64,000 bases of DNA, from NCBI RefSeq assembly GCF_002736105.1, contig NZ_CP024123.1, positions 3,650,001 to 3,714,000 of the forward strand, given 5' to 3'. Each line of letters opens with the position of its first letter. Position 1 is the stretch's first letter. The translations under genes and the position numbers were made by a program. The notes under the pieces are model-generated. The model searched no databases. It worked only from the letters and a program-made list of their open reading frames with translations, and was not told the DNA's origin. This stretch comes from Solibacillus sp. R5-41. GTDB lineage: Bacteria > Bacillota > Bacilli > Bacillales_A > Planococcaceae. This document shows, piece after piece, positions 26,095 through 34,897 of the stretch.

Positions 26095-26473
26095 ATTCAT
26101 TAAAATTGACTGGAATTTCAACTAACACATAATCACCCGTCCACTTTTGTGTGGTTACAATCAAACTTTCCCCTTTTTTTTCAAAGAAGAGTCCACTACC
26201 ATCTTTTTGTTTGAAAATCCAACCATTTTGAATAACCATTTCCTTGATCATTTCATCAGCTACGGATACATTTCGTTCGCTTACAATAAACCATTTTTTT
26301 CCTTTTTCGTTTGATAATTGAACCATTTCTTTATCAGCATCATTTATTTTTTCTAACACTTCTTTTTTGCTCATACTTTCTATTGGGAGTGAAGGATAGT
26401 ATAGTTTATTAAAGAATATAAATGCGCCAAAAAGTATAATGGTCAACCCGATTACTATTATCGACTTTTTCAT
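26093..26473 (-). CDS. Membrane-anchored protein of unknown function
   Basis: 126 residues: an N-terminal membrane anchor (SIIVIGLTIILFGAFIFF), then a soluble extracellular domain with helix SKKEVLEKINDADKE and a C-terminal beta-rich half. No lipobox. ATG with GGAGGTG upstream; monocistronic with its own terminator. No family recognised. Confidence 0.65.
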   Translation of the reverse strand: MKKSIIVIGLTIILFGAFIFFNKLYYPSLPIESMSKKEVLEKINDADKEMVQLSNEKGKKWFIVSERNVSVADEMIKEMVIQNGWIFKQKDGSGLFFEKKGESLIVTTQKWTGDYVLVEIPVNFNE

Positions 26474-26561
26474 AACACACCTCCAACATATATGTTAGCC
26501 AGAGTCAAATATGCGATTTTTAAACTAGCAAAAACGCATATTTGATATTTTTATCCAGATC

Positions 26562-28067
26562 TTAACTTGAATAAATTTCATTTAAAATCGATATTTTTTT
26601 CGCGATGGCCTCTTCAAACGTCAAAATATAAGCAGCAGGGTCCTTTGGATTATGGAATTGTGTAATTTTCCCCGTCTCTGGATGGACGAATTTCGACGAG
26701 GCACCGCACCCAATGCCTAAAATCGTTTGAACTTCCTCCATAATGACGATATTGTAAATCGATTCTTCACTCGGCTTACAGTAGCCAACGTTTTCAAGAT
26801 TGCCTAATATATTTTTTTGACGATATAAATAATAAGGTACATAACCATTTTCAGCTGTCCAATTTGTCGCCATTTCCATCATCTTGCCAACAGTATCGCG
26901 ATCAGCCACTCGATATTTATCTTTATTTCGCGTCATTTCAGAAGCACGCTTAAAGCTTAATGTATGCACAGTTAAACTTTCTGGCTGCATTTTAGCAGAT
27001 TCATCTAATGAATGCTGAAACTCCTCAATACCTTCATTTGGTAAGCCGATAATTAAATCCATATTAATGTTATTCATGCCGGAATTGCGAGATAACCAAA
27101 ACTTTTCAACAGTCTCTTCTACTGTATGATGACGTCCAATGGCTTTTAACGTTTCTTGCGTATAGCTTTGAGGGTTTACTGAAATTCGGTCAATGCCCCA
27201 TTTTTTGAGTACGTCTATTTTTTCCGGTGTAATCGTATCTGGTCGACCTGCTTCAACCGTTATTTCACGAATCGAATCGGTATTTGGGAAAGCTTCAAAC
27301 ATCGTTTTGTAAAGGGCATCCATTTCATGTGCCTCAATCGAAGTAGGTGTTCCTCCACCCCAATAAATTGACGTAATTCGCATATTTTTTTCTGTTAACC
27401 ACTTACCCATTTCACGTAGTTCAATATGCAAGCCATCAATAAATTTATCTACGCGCCCCGCCTTCCGATTTGATTGAATCGCATACGCTGGGAATGTACA
27501 GTAGGCACACATCGTCGGACAGAATGGGACACCGATGTATATAGAAATTTCTTGACCGATTTCATCTAAATCTGGAATGACCTTTAATTGGCGTTCAACA
27601 ATTGCTTCCATTAGTCCAATTTTTTGATCTGAAATTCGGAAATCTTCTTTTAATATGGTTGCAATCTGTGCATTATCCAAGCCCGATTTTCGGTATTTAT
27701 GATATAGTTTCGTCGGACGTATCCCCGTTAAAATACCCCATTGCTGCGTCATGCCAGAATATTGCTCCAATACATCCAACATAACATGAGATAGGGCACG
27801 CTTCATTCGAATATTTTGTTCTTTTTCTGTTCCTTCTGTTGGATAACCAATGGAATATTGGCTAGAATACATTTGTCCCTCAACTTTAAGCGTTGCCGAT
27901 GTACAAATCGTATGTTGCGTATCTGTTGAATGGTCAAATTGCAATGTCATGTCCGAACCTTCATGCTCAAGTTGAATAATCGAATCTTCATAAAATAGAT
28001 TCGCAATATGGTTGAAGACACGATTCCAGTCCTCTTTAAATTGCTCTTTTATATGAATCGCTTTCAT
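26562..28067 (-). CDS. hemZ: Oxygen-independent coproporphyrinogen III oxidase-like radical SAM protein HemZ
   Basis: A 501-aa radical SAM protein. The [4Fe-4S] motif CPTMCAYC gives Cys183, Cys187 and Cys190, followed by WGGGTPTS and the NPQSYTQETLKAIGRHHTVE substrate region. The long N-terminal extension (1-165) is typical of HemZ rather than HemN. It acts in anaerobic haem synthesis, though the exact reaction of HemZ is less certain than HemN's. ATG start. Confidence 0.93.
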   Translation of the reverse strand: MKAIHIKEQFKEDWNRVFNHIANLFYEDSIIQLEHEGSDMTLQFDHSTDTQHTICTSATLKVEGQMYSSQYSIGYPTEGTEKEQNIRMKRALSHVMLDVLEQYSGMTQQWGILTGIRPTKLYHKYRKSGLDNAQIATILKEDFRISDQKIGLMEAIVERQLKVIPDLDEIGQEISIYIGVPFCPTMCAYCTFPAYAIQSNRKAGRVDKFIDGLHIELREMGKWLTEKNMRITSIYWGGGTPTSIEAHEMDALYKTMFEAFPNTDSIREITVEAGRPDTITPEKIDVLKKWGIDRISVNPQSYTQETLKAIGRHHTVEETVEKFWLSRNSGMNNINMDLIIGLPNEGIEEFQHSLDESAKMQPESLTVHTLSFKRASEMTRNKDKYRVADRDTVGKMMEMATNWTAENGYVPYYLYRQKNILGNLENVGYCKPSEESIYNIVIMEEVQTILGIGCGASSKFVHPETGKITQFHNPKDPAAYILTFEEAIAKKISILNEIYSS

Positions 28068-28274
28068 TTATATTCACTACTTTCATTTCGTAAAATCCTC
28101 CCTATTGTATCAAAAAACAGTGTGAATTTGACACTGAATGCTTATGGTAGAAAAATAGTTGCAATTAATCAATATATTTTAACCTAATTTTAACATTTCC
28201 TAATTAGAATATGAATTAAGCTATAAGAATTGCGAAGGGTAAACAATTTATTCAATAAGAGGAGGGTTATGAGT

Positions 28275-28674
28275 ATGTCTTTATTTCAAGAGAAAACAAC
28301 TCAGAATTTCAATAGCATTCTAACTAAAATATCCATTAGCATTTACAAATGATATTAATCAATGTGAAGAACATACTTTTTATATAACCATTCGATTCTG
28401 GTATGCAAACCATTTTGAAATGGGAGAACTCCTTTATTTATTTGATCGCGAGGAGTTTTTCGGTGCCCTCTCTTTGAATAATTTATATGCAAATGTCCAA
28501 CGTTTCTTTGAAGTACATTTCAACCATAAATTGCTTTATACGGATGAAATGCATATTGCACGTTTAGTTGCTGCACACCCAAAATTTCAGGAATACATTC
28601 AACAATACAAAAATAAGTTTCCAAAATATAAACTTACTCTGTTCAATTTAGGAAGTCTTAGCGTGCAAAATTAG
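28275..28674 (+). pseudogene. Unknown protein gene with a one-base frameshift
   Basis: From ATG 28275 (AGGAGGG 8 nt upstream) the frame runs 25 codons and stops at TGA 28350. Removing one A from the run at 28326-28329 continues it as KYPLAFTNDINQCEEHTFYI, then into the downstream frame (MGELLYLFDREEFFGALSLN) to the stop at 28674. That would restore a protein of about 132 aa. A recent mutation, phase variation in the A-run or a sequencing error would all look like this. Family not recognised. Confidence 0.7.
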
Positions 28675-28698
28675 TATAAGTCAATTTCTTTCCTCCAT

Positions 28699-28736
28699 AA
28701 AAAAAGGTTCACACCATGGTGTGAACCCCTTTTTTA
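28699..28736. terminator. Bidirectional terminator between frameshifted gene and yheA
   Basis: AAAAAAAGGTTCACACC/GGTGTGAACCCCTTTTTT. Confidence 0.9.
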
Positions 28737-29078
28737 TAGTCCGTCGTAAAGTGACTGAATTGGTTGTGTAATAATACGGTTTACTTCTTCAATAACAGTA
28801 CTTAATGCCATTTCAGCTTCTAGCATTGCTAAAATTTTCAAATCTTGTTGTGCTAATTGAGCCGTTTTTTGTAGGAAAACATATTCCTCTTCAGAAATCT
28901 CTTCGCCTGTTGCTTGCTTTTGTTGCAGCTTCATTTGCACATCACGGAAGTTTGTAAATAGGGCCGTTGCTGCTTCATCTTCACGAACAGCTTCTACTGC
29001 TTTTTTTAAATTTTCAAACTCTGTTGTTTGACGGAAAGTTGCTTGCAGTTTATTAATATCATCATAAATATTTACCAT
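28734..29078 (-). CDS. yheA: YheA/YmcA-family (UPF0342) protein
   Basis: A 114-aa all-helical cytosolic protein with the family core YDDINKLQATFRQTTEFENL and FRDVQMKLQQKQATGEEISE. It is related to YlbF/YmcA, which form the Y-complex guiding RNase Y; YheA itself is unassigned. It follows yheB by 24 bp, the B. subtilis arrangement. Confidence 0.9.
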   Translation of the reverse strand: MVNIYDDINKLQATFRQTTEFENLKKAVEAVREDEAATALFTNFRDVQMKLQQKQATGEEISEEEYVFLQKTAQLAQQDLKILAMLEAEMALSTVIEEVNRIITQPIQSLYDGL

Positions 29079-29102
29079 TTTATAAATCCTACTCTCTTCA
29101 TT

Positions 29103-30248
29103 TTAATTCGTCAAAAAAACGATAATTGCTTGGATAATTCCGACAAGACCACCGATAATACCACCAAGCCAAGTAATTAGCTTAAGCTCCTTACTAATAA
29201 TACCTAACACGAGCTCCTCCAGCTTTGCTATTGGGAACGTATCGACCTGTTCACGCACGACATCAGCTAAATTTAAACGTTTTAACACATCTTCAATTTT
29301 ACCTTCTGCCGCAAGAAATACTTTATCTAAAACTTTAGGGAGCAGGTCATCTGTTACCCATTGCTTTCCATCTGGCCAGTAATCTTCAATCGTCTTATTT
29401 AAGCGAGATTCAAGTGCTAGCTCACGTTTTGCATAATCTTGAATGCTCGTAACAATCGTATCAAAGTTTACATCTTTCATAAAGTCCATCGCTTCACGAT
29501 TTTTAATTTTTTCCCATTCCACTGTAAAAATACGAACGAGCAGTGCATTCGTGCCTGGTGCTTGTAAAAATTTCACTAGCTCTCGTTGCACTTTATCAAC
29601 TAGTGAATTCGAATCCCCTAAAAACATTTGAACCATGCCACCTAATGATCCTTTAGAAGATAAAAAATCATCGAGCATATTTTTGATTGTTAGCGTTCCT
29701 TCAGGTGATAAAAAATAGTCCTCACCCTTCTCTAAAATTTGAGTCACCGCTTCCTCAATTTTACGATCAAGTACCTGTTCTAAATCAGCAGGTAAAAGCT
29801 CTCGGATCGCTTTTGAAGATAATGTATGCTTTACAGATTCAAACTGATTAAAAATGATGACATCCATTTTTCCTTCTGCTGTTTTTGATAAATGATCGAA
29901 GCCAACAATCTTTAGCCAATCATTTAAAGTTTTATCATTCGTAAAAATTTCCTGTTCCACTTTACTTTGAGCAAAGGTTAACACATTTTCCCGAACTTCT
30001 TTTGATAAAAATTTCTTTTTGATTGTTTCCGGTGTTAATAAATACTCCGAAACCGTTTTGCCAAGCTGAATCGCTAAATCTTCACGGCGCTTTGGAATAA
30101 GCCCTGGTGTTAATGGTAAACGCCATTTTTTAAAATAGATTGGTTTGTACGGACGAAACAGCATTTTAATTGCCATATAGTTTGTTGCTGCTCCAACAAC
30201 TGCCCCTACGACACCTAATAACAATAGCAACGAAATAAAATGACCCAT
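29103..30248 (-). CDS. yheB: YheB, DUF445 (UPF0754) membrane protein
   Basis: A 381-aa protein with an N-terminal membrane helix (LLLLGVVGAVVGAATNYMAI) and GLIPKRREDLAIQLGKTVSE typical of DUF445. A long helical domain and a C-terminal membrane helix (TWLGGIIGGLVGIIQAIIVF) follow. ATG with GAGG upstream. Upstream partner of yheA. Function unknown; membrane-associated and conserved in Bacillales. Confidence 0.9.
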   Translation of the reverse strand: MGHFISLLLLLGVVGAVVGAATNYMAIKMLFRPYKPIYFKKWRLPLTPGLIPKRREDLAIQLGKTVSEYLLTPETIKKKFLSKEVRENVLTFAQSKVEQEIFTNDKTLNDWLKIVGFDHLSKTAEGKMDVIIFNQFESVKHTLSSKAIRELLPADLEQVLDRKIEEAVTQILEKGEDYFLSPEGTLTIKNMLDDFLSSKGSLGGMVQMFLGDSNSLVDKVQRELVKFLQAPGTNALLVRIFTVEWEKIKNREAMDFMKDVNFDTIVTSIQDYAKRELALESRLNKTIEDYWPDGKQWVTDDLLPKVLDKVFLAAEGKIEDVLKRLNLADVVREQVDTFPIAKLEELVLGIISKELKLITWLGGIIGGLVGIIQAIIVFLTN

Positions 30249-30356
30249 CTACCTCACTCTTTCTTTCTTAATAATTTATACTGCCCTATGAAATGTCGTT
30301 GAAATATTGCAACAATGTATCCCTTTCTAGTACGATTAAATAGGGAGGGAAGTTTC

Positions 30357-30566
30357 ATGATACAACATTTTAGCTATAAACCATTATTCGAAAATAGTCA
30401 AATCCCAGGATGGTCTATTCAATTCTTTTTTCAACAGCAGCGTTATCATGCCGAGTATTATAAAGATGGGCGCATTCAATTTATTGGAACGACGCCCAGT
30501 GCTGAACAATTAGCGACTGTCGAAAAGATGATTCATGAACTTATGCTATTTCACGTTTATGAATGA
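30357..30566 (+). CDS. yheE: YheE-family small protein
   Basis: A 69-aa protein resembling YheE/DUF5342: HFSYKPLFENSQIPGWSIQF, YHAEYYKDGRIQF, and MIHELMLFHVYE. The ATG at 30357 has AGGGAGGGAAG upstream. It is divergent from yheB. Function unknown. Confidence 0.82.
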   Translation: MIQHFSYKPLFENSQIPGWSIQFFFQQQRYHAEYYKDGRIQFIGTTPSAEQLATVEKMIHELMLFHVYE

Positions 30567-30649
30567 ATGCCCAGATTGCATTTATTTCACTACCTCTATT
30601 TTGGTGGAATTATCTGCTTAATGAAGATAAATAAATTCTTATTTCCATT

Positions 30650-30690
30650 AAAAAAGGGAACATCTCAATGGTGAGGTGCTCCCTTTTTTT
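30650..30690 (+). terminator. Terminator of yheE
   Basis: AAAAAAGGGA, CTCA/TGAG, TCCCTTTTTTT. From here to 31040 I see only AT-rich non-coding DNA that should contain the next promoter. Confidence 0.82.
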
Positions 30691-31057
30691 ATGCGCGTTC
30701 AAGTTAATAACAAAGGAACCTGCTAAATGGAATTGGCATTTTTGCTGGCATTTTTATTATTTTCAATGCTTTCTCCAAAGGCTTCTTTGCTATTATCTAC
30801 CATTTAACAGTATCATATACAGAAAAATAATTCAATATTGCAAATATTAACTTGTTTAAAAGCATTATTAATAGTTTTTTTCAAAATATTTTAGATTTGT
30901 ATGAACATTATTACTATTCCACTAGTTAAATAGCGATATTTTCCCATAAATCAGAAACAATTTTTACTAAACGCGAATACATAGTTTGTTTTTTTTCTCA
31001 AAATAATTTATCATTGTAGTATTACAAATTTTTAATCTTAGGAGGTGTACTCTTTAT

Positions 31058-31114
31058 TTGCCACGCTCATTTGCGCCGCGAGTAAAGAATATATTTGGAC
31101 GTAGACATAGTTGA
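31058..31114 (+). CDS. Possible 18-codon basic leader peptide overlapping the CNNM gene start
   Basis: TTG at 31058 has a near-consensus AGGAGGTG (31040-31047) 10 nt upstream. It encodes MPRSFAPRVKNIFGRRHS with six basic residues. Its stop (31112-31114) lies 17 nt past the TTG (31095) of the CNNM gene, in a different frame. The CNNM start itself has only a weak AAAG site, so translation may depend on re-initiation after this peptide. No known family. Confidence 0.4.
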   Translation: MPRSFAPRVKNIFGRRHS

Positions 31115-32444
31115 GCTAACCATTAGGTTGACAGCAATTGCTGTCCTAATTGCCGCTACGGCATTTTTTGTTGCAACCGAGTTTGCAATAGTTAAAGTAA
31201 GAACAACAAGAATTGATCAGCTCGTTGCTGATGGTAACAAACAAGCAATACGTGCTAAAAAGGTAATTTCAAATTTAGATGAGTATTTATCGGCTTGTCA
31301 ACTTGGGATTACAATTACCGCTCTTGGACTTGGGTGGCTTGGAGAACCTACAATTGAAGTCATTCTTAGCCCCCTATTCGAACTTATTGGTTTAAGCGGT
31401 AGTGTTACATCTGTTCTTTCATTTATTATTGCCTTTTCACTTGTAACATTTATACATGTTGTCGTAGGGGAATTAGCACCAAAAACACTAGCAATTCAAA
31501 AAGCAGAAGCTGTAACATTAAAACTTTCAGGTTCATTAATTTTATTCCACAATATTATGTATCCATTTATTCGTACGTTAAATGGTTCAGCACGCGCATT
31601 AACTGGACTATTCGGCTTGAAAATGGTTTCTGAAAATGAGGTTGCCCACTCAGAGGAAGAGCTTCGTATGATTTTATCAGACAGCTTTAAAGGTGGGGAA
31701 ATCAACCATTCAGAATACGAATATGTAAACAGTATTTTTGAGTTTTCTGATCGGATTGCGAAAGAAATTATGGTACCTCGAACTGAGATTATTAGTATTG
31801 AGCGGGATCAAACGATACGTGAAGTTTTCGAATTGATGGGGATTGAACAATATACACGTTATCCTGTCACAGATGGTGATAAAGACCATGTTATTGGACT
31901 TGTAAACATGAAGCATTTACTAACGGCTTACATTAAAGACCCTACAAATGGCGATAAAAAAGTAGAAGAATATATGCAGCCTGTTATTCGTGTCATTGAA
32001 ACACTCCCGATTAGTGACTTATTATTAAAAATTCAAAGCGAACGCATCCATATGGCCATTTTAATGGATGAATATGGCGGTACTTCTGGTTTAGTAACAA
32101 TTGAAGACATTATCGAGGAAATCGTTGGGGATATTCAAGACGAGTTTGACGATGATGAAATTCCTGATGTACAAGAAATTGCAGAAGACCACTATATTTT
32201 CGATTCTAAAATGTTATTACAAGAAGTAAACGATATTTTAGATATTGATATAGAAGATGATGATATTGATACAATTGGTGGTTGGTTCATGACACAACGC
32301 TTCGATGTTGTGCAAGGAGAAACGCTTACAGAACAAGGCTATCAATTTACCGTTAAAGAATTAGACGGTCACCATATCCTTTACTTGGAAGTATCAAAGC
32401 TATCAGAATCTAATTTATTGGTTGAAGAAGAACAAAGCAAATAA
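31095..32444 (+). CDS. CNNM/CorC-type transporter (hemolysin family, YhdP-like)
   Basis: A 449-aa membrane protein. The N-terminal CNNM (DUF21) domain with four helices covers about 1-200 (AFFVATEFAIVKVR; SACQLGITITALGLGWLGEP; VVGELAPKTLAIQ). A CBS pair covers about 215-335 (EIMVPRTEI; YPVTDGDKDHVIGLV; DEYGGTSGLVTIEDIIEEIV) and a C-terminal CorC_HlyC domain 350-440. Family members export or exchange Mg2+/Co2+. TTG start. The old name hemolysin is misleading. An overlapping leader ORF may control translation. Confidence 0.9.
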   Translation: MDVDIVELTIRLTAIAVLIAATAFFVATEFAIVKVRTTRIDQLVADGNKQAIRAKKVISNLDEYLSACQLGITITALGLGWLGEPTIEVILSPLFELIGLSGSVTSVLSFIIAFSLVTFIHVVVGELAPKTLAIQKAEAVTLKLSGSLILFHNIMYPFIRTLNGSARALTGLFGLKMVSENEVAHSEEELRMILSDSFKGGEINHSEYEYVNSIFEFSDRIAKEIMVPRTEIISIERDQTIREVFELMGIEQYTRYPVTDGDKDHVIGLVNMKHLLTAYIKDPTNGDKKVEEYMQPVIRVIETLPISDLLLKIQSERIHMAILMDEYGGTSGLVTIEDIIEEIVGDIQDEFDDDEIPDVQEIAEDHYIFDSKMLLQEVNDILDIDIEDDDIDTIGGWFMTQRFDVVQGETLTEQGYQFTVKELDGHHILYLEVSKLSESNLLVEEEQSK

Positions 32445-32449
32445 TTGAT

Positions 32450-32484
32450 CGACACTCCTTTTCATTTAAAGGGGTGTCGTTTTA
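32450..32484 (+). terminator. Terminator of the CNNM gene
   Basis: CGACACTCCTTT/AAAGGGGTGTCG (one G-T pair) then TTTT. It overlaps the region just before the CDF gene start. Confidence 0.75.
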
Positions 32485-32517
32485 TGTTGGAAAGAAGTTT
32501 TGCTAGGGGGAAACATT

Positions 32518-33417
32518 TTGGAACTTTATACAAACTTACGCGCAGGTGAAAAAGGGGCATGGCTGTCGATTGGCACCTATATTTTTTTAAGTGCAATGAA
32601 ATTAATTGTCGGTTATGTCGGTACTTCATCCGCGCTGATGGCAGATGGTTTAAATAATACAACAGATATTATCGCATCGATTGCGGTTCTAGTAGGATTA
32701 AGAATTTCTCAAAAGCCACCCGATTCGAATCACCCATACGGACATTTACGAGCAGAAACAGTTGCTTCCCTTGTTGCTTCATTTATTATGATGGGCGTAG
32801 GTTTACAAGTAATTGTAAGTACTATTCAAAACTTGTGGAATCAAACTCATGAAGCACCTTCACTTTTAACGGCTTTTGTCGCTATTTTTAGTGCGGTCAT
32901 TATGTATGGTGTTTATCGCTATAATTTAGCATTAGCCAATCGCATTAAAAGTTCCGCAGTCAAAGCAGCCGCTTATGATAATCGATCCGATGCACTTGTA
33001 AGTATCGGTGCAGCTATCGGTATATTCGGTGCTATTTTTGGCGTTCCCATCCTTGATAAAATTACGGCGTTAATTGTCGGTATCATTATTATTAAAACAG
33101 CAATCGAAATCTTTTGGGAAGCCGTTCAAACATTGACAGATGCATTTGATATTGATGAAGCGGAAACATTATGGAAGCTCATCGAAAATGTTGAGGAAGT
33201 CATCTCTCTTGTCGATTTAAAAGGACGCTCTCATGGCAATATGAGTTTTATCGATGTGACGGTAACTGTAAACCCTCAACTAAATGTTCGGGAAAGTCAT
33301 GCTATTACAGAAAAAATTGAGCACACAGTCAAGCACTTTAACCCTTATTGTATGGTGCTCGTCCATATTGAACCACATGAGCTAGTACAGGCTACCGAGG
33401 AGGATTACCACTTTTAA
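32518..33417 (+). CDS. Cation diffusion facilitator, MneP/MneS-like
   Basis: A 299-aa CDF exporter with six helices. Its metal-site motifs are DGLNNTTD in helix 2 and DNRSD in helix 5, with the HPYGH loop between, and a cytoplasmic C-terminal ferredoxin-like domain (residues 210-290). An asparagine in the first half of the site fits Mn2+-exporting members such as B. subtilis MneP/MneS, but the metal is inferred. The TTG at 32518 is used, with AGGGGG 7 nt upstream. Adjacent to another divalent-cation transporter. Confidence 0.88.
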   Translation: MELYTNLRAGEKGAWLSIGTYIFLSAMKLIVGYVGTSSALMADGLNNTTDIIASIAVLVGLRISQKPPDSNHPYGHLRAETVASLVASFIMMGVGLQVIVSTIQNLWNQTHEAPSLLTAFVAIFSAVIMYGVYRYNLALANRIKSSAVKAAAYDNRSDALVSIGAAIGIFGAIFGVPILDKITALIVGIIIIKTAIEIFWEAVQTLTDAFDIDEAETLWKLIENVEEVISLVDLKGRSHGNMSFIDVTVTVNPQLNVRESHAITEKIEHTVKHFNPYCMVLVHIEPHELVQATEEDYHF

Positions 33418-33430
33418 AATTTAGCAAAAT

Positions 33431-33465
33431 AAAAATGCCCATTGAGCTTCAATTGGGCATTTTTG
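33431..33465 (+). terminator. Terminator of the CDF gene
   Basis: AAAAATGCCCATTGA/TCAATTGGGCATTTTT. Confidence 0.88.
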
Positions 33466-33524
33466 TTTACTATATAAATTGAACTAAAGAATCCCTCTTA
33501 TAAAAATCATCCTAAAAAGGGGGA

Positions 33525-33723
33525 GTTGATTTCCATTCCAGTCCGGACGCTTTCCGCGGACACGGCTCCAACTAACTTGTTTCGAGATGCATCTCGAAAC
33601 AAGTGGATTTTCGGGCTAACACGACGTTGGTCACAAAGGCGTTGTCACAGGACGTGACGGTTTTAGCCTTTGTTCCTTTGCTGCTGTTCCCGCAGGAGTC
33701 GCCTCCCCTTCATTCCAATCAAC
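33525..33723. repeat. Composite Bacillus repeat with GTTGATT ends, carrying an inverted module A
   Basis: The ends are GTTGATT (33525) and AATCAAC (33723). Inner blocks CCGGACGCTTTCCGCGGAC and GCTGTTCCCGCAGGAGTCGC belong to a repeat common in Bacillales. The middle holds a hairpin (CTTGTTTCGAGATG/CATCTCGAAACAAG) and module A inverted (GGGCTAACACGACGTTGGTC, AAGGCGTTGTCACAGGACGT, TTTTAGCCTTTGTTCC). No gene. Confidence 0.75.
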
Positions 33724-33989
33724 TACTTCTATTCAATTTTCCACCAATATAATTCCTAATTATTTTCTTCCTAATATAAAGTTAGTTTCATATTTTCGAA
33801 TCAAATATTGCACTATTAGTTCAACACTAAAATCTGTCTTGTAATATATTCGTACTTGCAACATATACCGATTGAGCTCACTTTTGCAGCATGTTTTGGT
33901 ACTTAAAAGGTTCGGTCATGTGCAAATTTTGTCTGATTCTTTCTCCCCAATTGCTCCAAAAATAGGATGGTTTTTTCCTATCGGGATGA

Positions 33990-34170
33990 AGATTTACTTA
34001 GCATGACGCCGCCTCCCACGGTAGCGGCGCACTAAATTAAGAAAGCTACAGCAGGACAAACTTTAAAAAGGCTGGCCTTGCACAAAGCACAAAGATGAGT
34101 CGTACAGATTTGTGCAACAAAGCTGTGTGACTCATGTGCTTAGCCAGCCAAACAAGCACGTACTTTATTA
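33990..34170 (-). repeat. Mosaic repeat, module C (inverted)
   Basis: On the minus strand it reads TAATAAAGTACGTGCTTGTT, GGCTAAGCACATGAGTCACA, an inverted arm around TGTACGACTCAT, GTGCAAGGCCAGCC, GCTTTCTTAATTTAGTGCGC, and CCGTGGGAGGCGGCG. It matches 1075-1260 and 2493-2770. The stretch 33730-33985 shows nothing recognisable. Confidence 0.75.
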
Positions 34171-34237
34171 GAATGCATAATAGAAAACTACATCAATAGA
34201 ATAGAATCTTTAGTTTAACTTATATATTAAGAATATT

Positions 34238-34885
34238 TTACCCTTCACTAGATGCGGTTAAATTATGCTTTACTGCATAGAGTGCTGCCTGTGTACGGTC
34301 TTGCACTTGAAGTTTTGTGAAAATGTTTGAAATATGCGTTTTGACTGTTTTTTCTGTGACATAAAGAGAAGATGCAATTTCTCGATTGCTTTTGCCTTTT
34401 GTCAATTCTGCTAAAACATCTTGCTCGCGCGGCGTTAACGGATTTAAAATATGTGGTTTATTTTCTTCCTCTCGTAGCCCTTCTTCTAATTGCGTCGATG
34501 CTTCTGGATGCCAAGTATTTTCTCCGCGCATAATTTGGCGAATGGACTCAACTAAATCATCTGGCTCAATGTCCTTTAATTGATAGCCCGATGCCCCTGC
34601 CTCCATTGCTGGTAAAACATGATCTTTATCCGAAAAACTCGTCAGCATTAGCACTTCTATTTTTGGCCATTTCTTTTTAATGCGCTTTGTTGCTTGAATG
34701 CCATCCATTTCTGGCATGACTAGATCCATTAATACGATATCTGGCTTTAATTGTTCAACAAGCTCTACTGCCTCCAACCCATTCTTTGCCTCTCCAATCA
34801 CTTCAATATCTTTTTGTGTTTTTAAAAAAAAGAGTAATCCTCTGCGAACAACGTGATGATCATCTGCAATTAACACTCGAATCAT
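34238..34885 (-). CDS. NarL/LuxR-family response regulator (YhcZ/AirR-like)
   Basis: A 215-aa regulator. The receiver domain has acidic pocket D8/D9, phospho-acceptor Asp54 (VLMDLVMPEMDG), Thr/Ser83 and Lys105. A C-terminal LuxR helix-turn-helix (LTPREQDVLAELTKGKSNRE, VTEKTVKTHISNIFTKL) binds DNA. ATG start 12 bp after the kinase stop, so the two are an operon. The counterpart is B. subtilis YhcZ and staphylococcal AirR. Confidence 0.92.
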   Translation of the reverse strand: MIRVLIADDHHVVRRGLLFFLKTQKDIEVIGEAKNGLEAVELVEQLKPDIVLMDLVMPEMDGIQATKRIKKKWPKIEVLMLTSFSDKDHVLPAMEAGASGYQLKDIEPDDLVESIRQIMRGENTWHPEASTQLEEGLREEENKPHILNPLTPREQDVLAELTKGKSNREIASSLYVTEKTVKTHISNIFTKLQVQDRTQAALYAVKHNLTASSEG

Positions 34886-34897
34886 AATAAATTCCCC

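Noticed and set aside
31021-31095. M-box magnesium riboswitch before the CNNM gene
   Set aside because: No conserved M-box core is visible; the leader is AT-rich apart from the short peptide frame.
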